Source: Rhodospirillum sp.
Lineage (GTDB): Bacteria > Pseudomonadota > Alphaproteobacteria > Rhodospirillales > Rhodospirillaceae
Direction of reading: 5' to 3'
DNA: 64,000 nt
Assembly: GCA_021741145.1 (NCBI GenBank)
Contig: JAIOYK010000014.1
Coordinates: 43,559-107,558, forward strand
Position 1 is the first letter of the stretch. The number at the start of each line of letters is the position of its first letter. Shown piece after piece: positions 1 to 8,273 of this stretch. The translations under genes and the position numbers were made by a program. The notes below the pieces were generated by a model. That model saw only the letters and a list, made by a program, of their open reading frames with translations. It did no database searches and was not told where the DNA came from.

Positions 1-1514
1 TGGATCTGGACAGCAAACGCATCACCTGGTCCACGGAGGCTCTGCCCCTGTTTGGCTGGAGCGCCTTCGACGACAGTCTGCCGACGACCCTGGACTCACT
101 CATTGCCCTCCTTCACCAGGACGACCAGGGTCCAGTCCGGAAAGCGGTGGCGCGCGCCACCGCCATGGACCACCCTTTCGAGTTTCAGGCCCGTCTTCGG
201 CGCGGCCAAGGGCGGGATGTACCGATCCATGCCCTTAGCGACATCGTGCGGTCACCCGATGGAAAGGGAATCGCCCTCCATGGAATCGTCCAAGACGTGA
301 GTCCGATGAAGGCCGCCTTGGAGCGGGAAGCCCGGACCAGGGCTGAATTCGAAGCCGCGAAACGGAGCAACGCCACGAAAACGGCCTTCATCTCGAACAT
401 GAGCCATGAACTGCGGACCCCCCTGAACGCCATCATCGGGTATTCGGAATTGTTGAGCATGCGCGCCGACGGCATGACCCCGGACAAAGTCCGGTCGGAC
501 CTGGCCAACGTGCTTCAGGCGAGCCACCACCTTTTGGACCTGATCAACGACATCCTCGACATGGCGAAGATCGAAAGCGGGCAGATGGAACTTGACCCTT
601 CCACCTTCACCACCCGGGAGGTCTTCGACGAAACCATCGCCCTGATTAAACCCCTGCTGGACGCCAATGGGAACAACTTGGTCCTCTCAGGGGATGTCCT
701 GTCCCATACCCTGACAACAGACCGTATGAAGCTGCGCCAATGTCTTGTGAACCTCGCGGGCAACGCGGCGAAATTCACCCAGAACGGCACCATTATCCTG
801 TCCGCCGACCAAACCGCCGACGGCATGCTGAGCCTATCGGTCGACGATACGGGCATCGGCCTGAGCGCCAAGCAAAGCGAAAACCTGTTCACCGCCTTCC
901 ACCAAGGGGACAGATTCACGGCGGCGACCTATGGGGGAACAGGTCTGGGTCTGGCGATCACCAAGGCCTTTTGCCATTTGATGGGAGGTCGGATTTCCTT
1001 TGACTCCACACCGGGGCTGGGAAGTCGCTTCACCATGAACCTCCCGATCCTCTCGCGCCCCGTGGGACTCACCCACCCCGACGGCCCCGTACCGGACGCC
1101 AAACCGCTGGATGCTCTGATCGTCGAGGACGACCGATCCTATGGGGACCTGTTGGCCCGCCTTGTCACCCAGGGTGGGAGGATCGCATCCGTGGCCCGCA
1201 CGGCGGAGCAAGCCCTCGATATCACCGCGTTCCGGCCCCCAAGACTGCTGATCGCCGATCTGATTCTGCCCGACATGGACGGCTTCGAACTCATCCGCCG
1301 CCTCCGAAAGCAACGGCCCACGCGGATGAACATTCTTGCGCTCACGTCCCTGGACCTGACCCGAAACCAGAAAGACGAGTTGGAACTCGCCGGAGTGGAG
1401 ATCCTGTTGAAGCGCGACACAACTCTCTCCCAAGCCGGGGACCGCGCCCTGACGATCCTTGACGAGAGTGCAAGTCGCGCCCTTTCCCAGGTCAGCGACA
1501 CCGAGGAAATGTAG
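1..1514 (+). CDS. Hybrid sensor histidine kinase/response regulator, 5' end outside the window
   Basis: The frame is already open at base 3, so the start lies upstream of the window. The visible part begins in a PAS fold, passes through a coiled-coil linker, and has a dimerisation domain with the phosphoacceptor box SHELRTPL. A HATPase domain follows, with N box NLAGNAAKF, G1 box DDTGIGL and G2 box GGTGLGLAIT. The C-terminal third is a receiver domain: acidic pair in LIVEDD, phosphoacceptor Asp in ADLILPDMDG, and Lys in LLKRD. All catalytic boxes look intact, so it should autophosphorylate and relay phosphate to its own receiver. No membrane segment is visible in this part. The signal and output partner cannot be inferred; the downstream otsA may be unrelated. 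Confidence 0.93.
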   Translation, partial: DLDSKRITWSTEALPLFGWSAFDDSLPTTLDSLIALLHQDDQGPVRKAVARATAMDHPFEFQARLRRGQGRDVPIHALSDIVRSPDGKGIALHGIVQDVSPMKAALEREARTRAEFEAAKRSNATKTAFISNMSHELRTPLNAIIGYSELLSMRADGMTPDKVRSDLANVLQASHHLLDLINDILDMAKIESGQMELDPSTFTTREVFDETIALIKPLLDANGNNLVLSGDVLSHTLTTDRMKLRQCLVNLAGNAAKFTQNGTIILSADQTADGMLSLSVDDTGIGLSAKQSENLFTAFHQGDRFTAATYGGTGLGLAITKAFCHLMGGRISFDSTPGLGSRFTMNLPILSRPVGLTHPDGPVPDAKPLDALIVEDDRSYGDLLARLVTQGGRIASVARTAEQALDITAFRPPRLLIADLILPDMDGFELIRRLRKQRPTRMNILALTSLDLTRNQKDELELAGVEILLKRDTTLSQAGDRALTILDESASRALSQVSDTEEM

Positions 1515-1592
1515 ACAAAAAAACAGGACTTCGCGGAACCGTTGTCGACCTGTATGGTTTGTCGACGGTATCCATCACATCGCGAGGACCCC

Positions 1593-2978
1593 GTGAGCCG
1601 ATTGGTCGTTGTTTCAAACCGTGTCGCCGTCCCCGATGATCAGGCCGCCAGGGCTGGCGGTTTGGCCGTCGCTCTGCGTGAAGCCCTTCAGGCCAACGGT
1701 GGGATCTGGTTCGGGTGGAGTGGCAAGACCACATCGGCCTCGGCGAAGGAACCGCGGATCATCGAGCACCCTCCCGTGACCTACGCGGTCGTGGATCTGG
1801 CCCGCAAGGATTACAACGAGTACTACAACGGCTTCGCCAATCGCACCCTCTGGCCCCTGTTCCACTATCGGATGAGTCTGGCGGAATTCCACCGGGAGAA
1901 CTACGCGGGGTACCTGCGGGTCAACACGCTGTTCGCCGAACTTCTGCGCCCCCTTCTCAAGACCGACGACACGGTCTGGATCCACGACTACCACATCCTG
2001 CCCCTGGGCAAGGAACTGCGGCGCCTGGGCGCGGAAAACCGCATGGGGATCTTCCTTCACACCCCCTTCCCCGCCCTGGAGGTCCTGCTGGCCCTGCCCA
2101 GTCATGCCCGATTGGCCCGGTCCCTCTGTTCCTACGACATCGTTGGCTTTCAGACGGAAAACGACCGCCGGTCCTTCAAGGATTACATCCTGCACGAAGC
2201 CAGGGGTGAGATTCTGGACAATGACTTGGTGCGCGCCTATGGCCGCACCTTCATGGCCAAGGTCTATCCCATCGGGATCGAAAAGGGGGTCATGGCCCAG
2301 GCGGCGCTGATGTCCAGCAAAACCGCGTCCCACAGGCGCCTCAAGGAAAGCCTGGGGGGACGGAAGCTGATGATCGGCGTCGACCGGCTGGACTACTCCA
2401 AGGGTCTGCCCGAGCGCATGGAGGCTTACCAGCACTTTCTGGAGAAGTTTCCCCAGCACCGCAATCACGTCAGTTTCATGCAGATCGCCCCCCTGTCCCG
2501 GTCCGAGGTGCCCGAATACAAGGCCATCCGCCAGCAGTTGGAAAGCATGTCCGGCAACATCAATGGCCGCTACGGGGATTTCGACTGGACACCCCTGCGC
2601 TACCTAACCAAGAATTTCCAGCGCACCGTACTTGCTGGCTTTTTCCGCCAGGCTCAAGTGGGCGTGGTCACTCCCATGCGCGACGGAATGAACCTGGTGG
2701 CCAAGGAATATGTCGCCAGCCAGAATCCACAGGATCCGGGTACATTGGTGCTATCCCGATTCGCCGGAGCCGCCCGGGAGTTGGAAGCAGCCCTTTTGGT
2801 CAACCCATACGACCGGGAAGATGTGGCCGACGCCATGGACCGGGCCCTGTCCATGTCGTTGGACGAGCGCAAGGAACGGTGGACGGAAATGATGCGTATC
2901 GTTGATGAGCAATCCCTGGAAGCTTGGCGGGACAGCTATCTAAACGACTTGGCCCAAGCACCCTTTTCCGCCGACTGA
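1593..2978 (+). CDS. otsA: Alpha,alpha-trehalose-phosphate synthase (UDP-forming)
   Basis: Glycosyltransferase family 20 enzyme that joins UDP-glucose and glucose 6-phosphate to give trehalose 6-phosphate in the cytoplasm. At 461 residues it matches the usual OtsA length. Family motifs are RLDYSKGL near residue 265, in the donor-binding half, and MRDGMNLV near residue 362. An in-frame upstream start exists at 1542, but I chose GTG 1593 because GAGGA lies four bases before it and the protein then begins directly with the beta-strand LVVVSNRV. glk follows after 7 bases, so the pair is probably one operon, with Glk supplying the glucose 6-phosphate acceptor. No otsB phosphatase is in the window, so dephosphorylation must be encoded elsewhere. 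Confidence 0.96.
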   Translation: MSRLVVVSNRVAVPDDQAARAGGLAVALREALQANGGIWFGWSGKTTSASAKEPRIIEHPPVTYAVVDLARKDYNEYYNGFANRTLWPLFHYRMSLAEFHRENYAGYLRVNTLFAELLRPLLKTDDTVWIHDYHILPLGKELRRLGAENRMGIFLHTPFPALEVLLALPSHARLARSLCSYDIVGFQTENDRRSFKDYILHEARGEILDNDLVRAYGRTFMAKVYPIGIEKGVMAQAALMSSKTASHRRLKESLGGRKLMIGVDRLDYSKGLPERMEAYQHFLEKFPQHRNHVSFMQIAPLSRSEVPEYKAIRQQLESMSGNINGRYGDFDWTPLRYLTKNFQRTVLAGFFRQAQVGVVTPMRDGMNLVAKEYVASQNPQDPGTLVLSRFAGAARELEAALLVNPYDREDVADAMDRALSMSLDERKERWTEMMRIVDEQSLEAWRDSYLNDLAQAPFSAD

Positions 2979-2985
2979 GGACGCA

Positions 2986-3999
2986 ATGGCTTCCCCCTCC
3001 CCCTCCCCCTCCGCGTCTTCCCCTACCCGGCCCCAGGGTGCTCCGGCCCTCCTGGCCGATATCGGCGGCACCAATGTCCGCTTCGCCCTAATCGCCTCCG
3101 AGGGGCAGTGGGGGGAGGAGCGGGTTTACCCCATCGCCCATTTCCCCGGCCCCGGCGAAGCCGCCGAGGCCTATCTGGCCGAGGTCCTCCTCCCTGGAGA
3201 CCCGCGCCCGGACAAGGGCGCCTTCTGCGTGGCCTGCCCCGTCCTCGGCGACGATGTCGCCCTGACGAATCACGAGGCATGGTCGTTTTCCATCGAGCGC
3301 CTGGGCGCCAGACTGGGACTGTCCCCCCTCCGGGTGGTGAATGATTTCGTCGCTCAGGCCCTGGCGGTTCCCGCCCTGCCACCGAACCACCGGGTGCTCC
3401 TCTGGGAAGGCGCATCCCTCGCCGGTAGTCCCATCGGAGTCATCGGTCCAGGGACCGGGTTGGGAGTCGCCGTGCTGGCTCCCGACGGCGCCGGGGGGCA
3501 TATCGTCCTGCCCGGCGAGGGCGGCCATGTCTCGCTCGCGCCCATGACCCCCCGGGAAGACGCTCTGATCGCCACGGCCCGGGAACGGCTGGGCCATGTC
3601 TCGGCCGAGCGCTTTCTGTCCGGCCCCGGGCTTCAAACCTTGGCCGCCACCATCCGGATCCAGGACGGCCTGCCGCCCCGGGAGGAAACGCCCGGTGACA
3701 TCATGACCGAGGGCCTCGCCGGAACGTGCCCCGTTCGGGCCGAGACCGTCTCCCTGTTTTTCGCCATGTTGGGAACGGTGGCGGGCAATCTGGCGCTGAG
3801 TATCGGCGCCATGGGGGGGATATACCTGATGGGCGGCATCGTGCCCCGGGTTCCCGATGCCCTGGCCGCGTCGGCCTTCGTCGAGCGGGTCCAGGCCAAA
3901 GGCCGCTTCCGCGCCTATATGGAACGAATTCCCCTGGTTCTCGGCACCCACCCCTATCCGGCTTTCCTCGGTCTCGCCCATCTGCTCGGCAAGGCCTGA
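2986..3999 (+). CDS. glk: Glucokinase
   Basis: ATP-dependent phosphorylation of glucose to glucose 6-phosphate, cytoplasmic; bacterial Glk family. The phosphate-binding motif ADIGGTN is at residues 24-30, followed by catalytic-site segments VVNDFVAQA and IGPGTGLGVAVL, then GEGGHVSLAP near residue 176, where Glk has its glucose-contacting Glu and His. The length (337 residues) is slightly above the usual ~320 because of a Ser/Pro-rich leader encoded by a TCCCCC hexamer repeat. The start ATG has AGGA four bases upstream, inside the end of otsA. It is probably co-transcribed with otsA and supplies its acceptor substrate. Confidence 0.95.
   Translation: MASPSPSPSASSPTRPQGAPALLADIGGTNVRFALIASEGQWGEERVYPIAHFPGPGEAAEAYLAEVLLPGDPRPDKGAFCVACPVLGDDVALTNHEAWSFSIERLGARLGLSPLRVVNDFVAQALAVPALPPNHRVLLWEGASLAGSPIGVIGPGTGLGVAVLAPDGAGGHIVLPGEGGHVSLAPMTPREDALIATARERLGHVSAERFLSGPGLQTLAATIRIQDGLPPREETPGDIMTEGLAGTCPVRAETVSLFFAMLGTVAGNLALSIGAMGGIYLMGGIVPRVPDALAASAFVERVQAKGRFRAYMERIPLVLGTHPYPAFLGLAHLLGKA
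2992..3012 (+). repeat. In-frame hexanucleotide repeat at the 5' end of glk
   Basis: Three and a half copies of TCCCCC immediately after the second codon encode alternating Ser-Pro. The period is a multiple of three, so slippage would change leader length by two residues per unit without breaking the frame. A functional role is not established. Confidence 0.8.
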
Positions 4000-4206
4000 C
4001 TGTCCTCGGCGCGTTCGAGGAGATCGGAAGCCGAGGCGAGGGGATCGAATTGCTCGATTACCCTGAAAACCACGGTCACAAATCTTTCCCAATAGTTTCA
4101 ATTGGTGGTACGATTTTCCGTCCTTCATGACTCAAGCAAAACAATCGTCGGGAGGACACCGAATGGCGTGATGGTGGAGCGAATGGAGGCGCCACCTGCC
4201 CGTCGC

Positions 4207-4270
4207 TCATCCATGGGAGGCCTCATCCGTGGGAGGCCTTATCCGTGGGAGGCCTTATCCCGTGGGAGGA
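4207..4270 (+). repeat. Tandem 16-bp repeat carrying Shine-Dalgarno-like GGGAGG in each unit
   Basis: Units start at 4207, 4223 and 4239, with a fourth imperfect copy at 4255-4270. The core is TATCCGTGGGAGGCC with one or two substitutions per copy. Every unit contains GTGGGAGG or ATGGGAGG. The last copy is the natural ribosome-binding site of the small gene starting at 4278, with seven bases between GGGAGGA and ATG. The repeat lies entirely in the noncoding stretch between glk and that gene. Confidence 0.85.
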
Positions 4271-4277
4271 TGGTCCG

Positions 4278-4469
4278 ATGACCAATGAAATGGAATTACG
4301 CGCGCTGGCGCTCCTGCATGAAACGCAAATGGTCCTGAACGGCAATCCGGAGGACTTGGCCGACTACGCCGAAGACCTCAAAGCGCGGCTCCACGATCTG
4401 CTGGACAGCGACCTTGCGCAAGCCATGGCGACTCTAAGCGCCTCGGCCTCCACACCGTCCTTTCGCTGA
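4278..4469 (+). CDS. Small hypothetical protein, 63 residues
   Basis: Starts at ATG 4278, seven bases after a strong GGGAGGA. An in-frame GTG at 4245 lies inside the repeat and is less likely. The protein is predicted almost wholly helical (MTNEMELRALALLHETQ...), acidic in the middle (EDLADYAEDLKARLHDLLD), with a Ser/Ala-rich tail. There is no signal peptide, Cys or recognisable motif. It ends seven bases before the convergent lysR stop. I do not recognise a family; the good ribosome-binding site and codon usage similar to its neighbours support a real gene. Confidence 0.55.
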   Translation: MTNEMELRALALLHETQMVLNGNPEDLADYAEDLKARLHDLLDSDLAQAMATLSASASTPSFR

Positions 4470-4475
4470 GCCCCT

Positions 4476-5399
4476 TCACCCCTCGAACCCCAGGTCCTGG
4501 TCCCAATAGGGGTCCTTGCCGCACCATTGGCGCAGGTGGTCGACGAAGACGCGCACTTTGGCCGAAAGGTGGCGGTTGTGGGGATAGACGGCGTTGATCC
4601 CCATTTCCCGACCGACCCAGTCGGGAAGAACGCGCACCAAACGCCCGTCGCGCAGATCATCCCCACAGAGGAAAGTTGGTGAAATGCAGATCCCCGCGCC
4701 CCCCAACGTGGCGGCGCGGATGGCATCCCCGTTGTTGGCCTTGAACCGTCCCCGGATCGCAACATCCGCCCGGGTGCCATCCAGGTGCACCAGGGGATAC
4801 ATTTCGCCGAAGCGTTGCAGGGTGTAGATCAAGCATTCATGGTCCTCCAGATCCCTGGGGTGCTTCGGCTCCCCCCGGCGGGCCAGATACGCGGGACTGG
4901 CGCAAACCACCAGCCGCAGAGGGGCCAGTCGGGTGGCGATCAGACTGCTGTCTGGCAAGCTCCCGATGCGCACGGCCACGTCGAACCCATCGGACACCAA
5001 ATCCACGAAACGGTCGTTCAGATCCATGTCCACCGATAGGGTCGGATGGGCGGCGAGCAGGGCCGGAATAGCCGGAGCCAAATGGAGAAAACCAAAGGAC
5101 ATGGGCGCGTTCACCCTTAGCGTTCCCGAGGGCGTGCCATGGAGCGCCCCCACCGCCCGGTCCGCCTCCTCCAGATCGGCCAGGATGGTCTGGCAGCGCA
5201 GGCGGTAGGCCTCTCCCACCTCGGTCAGGGACAGCCGCCGCGTCGTTCGGTTCACAAGGCGCACCCCCAGGTGATCCTCCAAGGCGGACACATACTTGCT
5301 GACCACCGAACGGGAAAGACCCAGGCGATCCGCGGCCTGGGAGAAGCTTTCCATCTCCGCCACCTTCACGAAGGTATCCATCAGGGTCAGTCGGTCCAT
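4476..5399 (-). CDS. LysR-family transcriptional regulator
   Basis: 307 residues, the standard LysR length. The N-terminal winged helix-turn-helix spans about residues 3-62 (FSQAADRLGLSRSVVSKYVSALEDHLG), followed by the linker helix and a periplasmic-binding-protein-like effector domain (TLRVNAPMSFGFLHLAP onward). It closely resembles the large DsdC/CrgA-like subgroup with the VNRTTRRLSLTEVGEAY wing. It is divergent from the leucine-dehydrogenase-type gene at 5720, separated by 320 bases, so that gene is its most obvious candidate target besides its own promoter. The effector is unknown. Confidence 0.93.
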   Translation of the reverse strand: MDRLTLMDTFVKVAEMESFSQAADRLGLSRSVVSKYVSALEDHLGVRLVNRTTRRLSLTEVGEAYRLRCQTILADLEEADRAVGALHGTPSGTLRVNAPMSFGFLHLAPAIPALLAAHPTLSVDMDLNDRFVDLVSDGFDVAVRIGSLPDSSLIATRLAPLRLVVCASPAYLARRGEPKHPRDLEDHECLIYTLQRFGEMYPLVHLDGTRADVAIRGRFKANNGDAIRAATLGGAGICISPTFLCGDDLRDGRLVRVLPDWVGREMGINAVYPHNRHLSAKVRVFVDHLRQWCGKDPYWDQDLGFEG

Positions 5400-5719
5400 G
5401 TCAGAGTCCTTTCCGGGGAGGCGACTTTACGGGAAGACGGAACCAAGGGATGGCCCGTATCAGTCCCGTCAATGCTTCCCGTCCAAGGAGGGGGAGTCCA
5501 GGTCTTTCTTCTCCGAGGTCATTCGCGAGCAAAAATGTCCAGCTCCATCCTGGGACCGACATATTCCGTCTTTCTTTTCCCCATGCATTGAAGCCCATTC
5601 CTCGATCGGCCATGTCCTTGAAATAAACAGGCATTCCCACGCCCGTCCCGCCCCCCCACCGGACCCAAGCCGGTGGAGGCTGGACCAGGGATGAAGGGAG
5701 ACATGAACGGAGAGGACCT
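5400..5719. promoter_or_regulatory. Divergent intergenic region, lysR / amino-acid dehydrogenase
   Basis: About 320 bases between two divergent starts, so it must hold both promoters. It includes a comparatively AT-rich patch near 5555-5635. I could not single out a convincing LysR T-N11-A box or sigma-70 pair and assign nothing more specific. Confidence 0.4.
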
Positions 5720-6832
5720 ATGACCGTTTTCAGCAATCCCCATTTCGATGGCCACGAGCGTGTGGTCTTCGCCCATGACGCGGCTTCTGGCCTGCGGGCG
5801 ATCATCGCCATCCATGACACGGCCCTTGGACCCGCCGTGGGCGGCTGCCGCATGTGGCCCTACGCCTCGGATGAGGCGGCGCTGGCCGATGTCCTGCGCC
5901 TGTCGCGGGGGATGAGCTACAAGAACGCCCTGGCGGACCTGCCCTTGGGTGGGGGCAAGTCGGTGATCATCGGGGATCCCCGGACGGACAAGACCGAAGC
6001 CCTGCTTCGCGCCTTTGGCCGAGCCGTCGATGGCTTGGGTGGGCGCTATCGCACGGCGGAGGACGTCGGCACCTCCGTCGTCGACATGGACATCATCGGG
6101 CAGGAGACCCGCTATGCCCTCGGCCGGTCGGAAGGCCGGGCGGCCATCGGCGACCCCTCCCCCTATACGGCGCGGGGCGGATTGGCCGCCATCAAGGCCG
6201 CCGTCCATCACAAGCTGGGGCGGCGCGATCTGGCGGGCCTGCGGGTCGCCATCCAGGGCGTGGGTCACGTGGGCGCCCACCTCGCCCGGCTGTTGAAGGC
6301 GGAAGGGGTCGAACTGGTCATCGCCGACGTCAACGCCGATCAGGTCCGGGCCGTGGCCGAGGAAACCGGCGCCGCCCCAGTGGAGGTGGACCGGATTCTG
6401 TCCCTCGCCGCGGATGTCGTGGCCCCCTGCGCGCTGGGCGCGGTGCTCGACGACCAAGCCATCGCCACCTTGAACACGCCCATCGTCGCCGGTCTGGCCA
6501 ACAACCAATTGGCCGAAGCCCGGCATGGTGTTCTGCTCCATGCCCGGGGGATCCTCTACGCCCCCGACTATGTCGCCAACGCCGGAGGGATCATCGCCGT
6601 GGCCGCGGAAAACGCCGGTCTGACCAATCTCGATCAGGTCATCGCCAAGGTGGAGGCGATCGAGGGAACCCTCGCGACCCTTTTCCACCGGGCCGACTCC
6701 GAGGGACGCCCCACCGCGGAGGTCGCCGATACCATGGCCCGCGACCGCCTCGCCCGGGCCCATGCCCAGACCCAGGCCCCATCCCATGTCCAGGCTGGGG
6801 AACCAGACGACAGCCGCCGCCTGGCCGGATGA
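5720..6832 (+). CDS. Glu/Leu/Phe/Val dehydrogenase, leucine-dehydrogenase type
   Basis: NAD-dependent oxidative deamination of a branched-chain or related amino acid to the 2-oxo acid, reversible. The dimerisation/catalytic domain has GGCRMW, the substrate-binding segment GMSYKNAL and the glycine-rich LPLGGGKSVIIGDPR with its catalytic Lys near residue 79. The Rossmann domain has GVGHVGAHL near residue 179. The C-terminal YVANAGGIIAVA closes the fold. At 370 residues it is nearer to leucine/valine dehydrogenases (~350-370) than to glutamate dehydrogenases (~420-450). The final 25 residues are probably disordered. The stop is followed by a stem-loop. Substrate preference cannot be read from sequence alone. 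Confidence 0.92.
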   Translation: MTVFSNPHFDGHERVVFAHDAASGLRAIIAIHDTALGPAVGGCRMWPYASDEAALADVLRLSRGMSYKNALADLPLGGGKSVIIGDPRTDKTEALLRAFGRAVDGLGGRYRTAEDVGTSVVDMDIIGQETRYALGRSEGRAAIGDPSPYTARGGLAAIKAAVHHKLGRRDLAGLRVAIQGVGHVGAHLARLLKAEGVELVIADVNADQVRAVAEETGAAPVEVDRILSLAADVVAPCALGAVLDDQAIATLNTPIVAGLANNQLAEARHGVLLHARGILYAPDYVANAGGIIAVAAENAGLTNLDQVIAKVEAIEGTLATLFHRADSEGRPTAEVADTMARDRLARAHAQTQAPSHVQAGEPDDSRRLAG

Positions 6833-7205
6833 CCCCCGGCGGGACCTTACCCTCCCCGGTCTCGCCGGGGAGGATCTAAAGGGTTAAAAATATTTCCATA
6901 TTAGGGTTTCAAGATGGGACAAATTTGCCCATCCAGACCCCTTCGACCCGGTCAAGACTGCCCCCTGGACAGCCCATTCCAGGGGATTTTCTTTTCATAT
7001 CGAACCCGCTATGAAATTGGTGCGTTTACCAGATATCAAGGGTTTCCGCCCAGTCTCGAAGGCACCGAAGGGCGCGAGTCCCAGGCCTGTCCCTTTCCGG
7101 CCCCGTTTGGGCTTCTGGCATTCAGCTTGCTAGGAAGCCAGGAACGATCCGGGAGGTTCAAGACCCTGGACCGCCCCAGCCATCGATCGGAGAGATGAGG
7201 GTTCC
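6833..7205. other. Intergenic stretch with an AT-rich segment and a dyad
   Basis: About 370 bases without a convincing gene. Besides the stem-loop at its left end it holds an AT-rich run (6878-6905) followed by an imperfect dyad at 6913-6933 (GATGGG...CCCATC around an AAATTT core). The dyad is a candidate operator for the gene at 7206. A 94-codon open frame here has poor composition and no ribosome-binding site; I do not call it. Confidence 0.4.
6851..6873 (+). terminator. Stem-loop after the amino-acid dehydrogenase gene
   Basis: Perfect 9-bp stem (CCTCCCCGG with CCGGGGAGG) around a 5-base loop, 19 bases past the stop at 6832. There is no uridine tract directly after it, so it may act as a 3' stabiliser or a weak terminator. 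Confidence 0.5.
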
Positions 7206-8159
7206 ATGACCGTTTCGTTCCCCAGGATGCCCATGCCCACCCCCTTCGAGACCTTGGACTCGGGGTCCATGCCCCGGGGCCCGACCGGCATGGACCCGGC
7301 CAACATGGACCAGACAGCCATGGAGACAACGATGGGACCTCCCGAATGGTCCGCCGACCTTCCGACCCTGGGCGGCATGGACGATCACCTGCGGCTGCTT
7401 GATATCCTGTTCGCGGAGGCGGAAGCCCTGACCCATGGCAACCATGGCAAGGTCATGCCCCCCGTGGATCGCAAGCGCCTTGAGATCCTGACCCGGGAAA
7501 TCGATGGCCTGTTGGACCGGGCCGAGGGCATGACCACCCCCATGGCCCGACGGGGACCGTTGGACAAAGCCGTCCCGGACTGGGACATCCGCCGTGTCCT
7601 GGACCGACGCGAGGACCTGGAAACCCTCGTTCCCGGCGAGGAGGACGCCTACGAGCGGCTGCCCGCCTTCGAGGAACCAACCATCGACGAGGTTCTGATC
7701 GCCTACGGCAGCCGGGCCGTGGCCACGCGGGTCCACCCCATGGACGTCCTGAATCTGGCACGGCTGGACGGCCCCCTGACATTGGACGTGGAAAATGCCC
7801 TCGACCGTATCACAGCCCAGTTGGACCTGAGCATGGCCATGAACCTGCCCCCAACCGAAGTGTTCTCTCCCATGGTGGTTTGGCGCCTGGCGCCTCCCGA
7901 CGCGGCGCGCATCGACGCCGTTCTAGCCTGTATGGATCGTATATTGGCCGCCAATCCCGACCACTTCCTGACCGGTGCCGCCCAGCTCGAGTTGGTGGCC
8001 CTGATGTCCGAAGCCGACCGCATTCTCGGAATTGGCGAGGAAAAGGCCCTGCCCCAGCCGGAGGCCCGCCGAGATGGCGACGCCTGGCGCCGGTCCATGG
8101 ACCTGTTGGGCAGACATGTGGCCGCCCTCATCCCCGGGTCCCGGGTTCTGCCCGCCTAA
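7206..8159 (+). CDS. Hypothetical protein with Met/Pro/Gly-rich N-terminus, 317 residues
   Basis: I do not recognise the family. The first ~50 residues are low-complexity and rich in Met, Pro and Gly (MPMPTPFE, SMPRGPTGMDP, NMDQTAMETTMGPP). The remainder is acidic and largely helical, with repeated heptad-like stretches such as LLDILFAEAEAL and RLEILTREIDGLLDRAEGM. There is no signal peptide, membrane segment or Cys pair. The start ATG follows a purine-rich GAGATGAGG. It is 114 bases ahead of the patatin-like gene in the same direction and may share its transcript. A structural or adaptor protein is possible, but nothing in the sequence shows a function. Confidence 0.75.
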   Translation: MTVSFPRMPMPTPFETLDSGSMPRGPTGMDPANMDQTAMETTMGPPEWSADLPTLGGMDDHLRLLDILFAEAEALTHGNHGKVMPPVDRKRLEILTREIDGLLDRAEGMTTPMARRGPLDKAVPDWDIRRVLDRREDLETLVPGEEDAYERLPAFEEPTIDEVLIAYGSRAVATRVHPMDVLNLARLDGPLTLDVENALDRITAQLDLSMAMNLPPTEVFSPMVVWRLAPPDAARIDAVLACMDRILAANPDHFLTGAAQLELVALMSEADRILGIGEEKALPQPEARRDGDAWRRSMDLLGRHVAALIPGSRVLPA

Positions 8160-8273
8160 AGCACTTCGCGGCCAAACCGGATGTGCTTTACACTGAAGCC
8201 GAGCCGGACTGCCTCGATCCGATCCTGCGTGACTCTAGGCGCCTCCCCCCCTCTCCCTACGGAGCCCCCGCCC

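Noticed and set aside
6914..7198. A 94-codon frame in the gap before the unknown gene at 7206
   Set aside because: No ribosome-binding site, irregular composition and overlap with what looks like promoter DNA.
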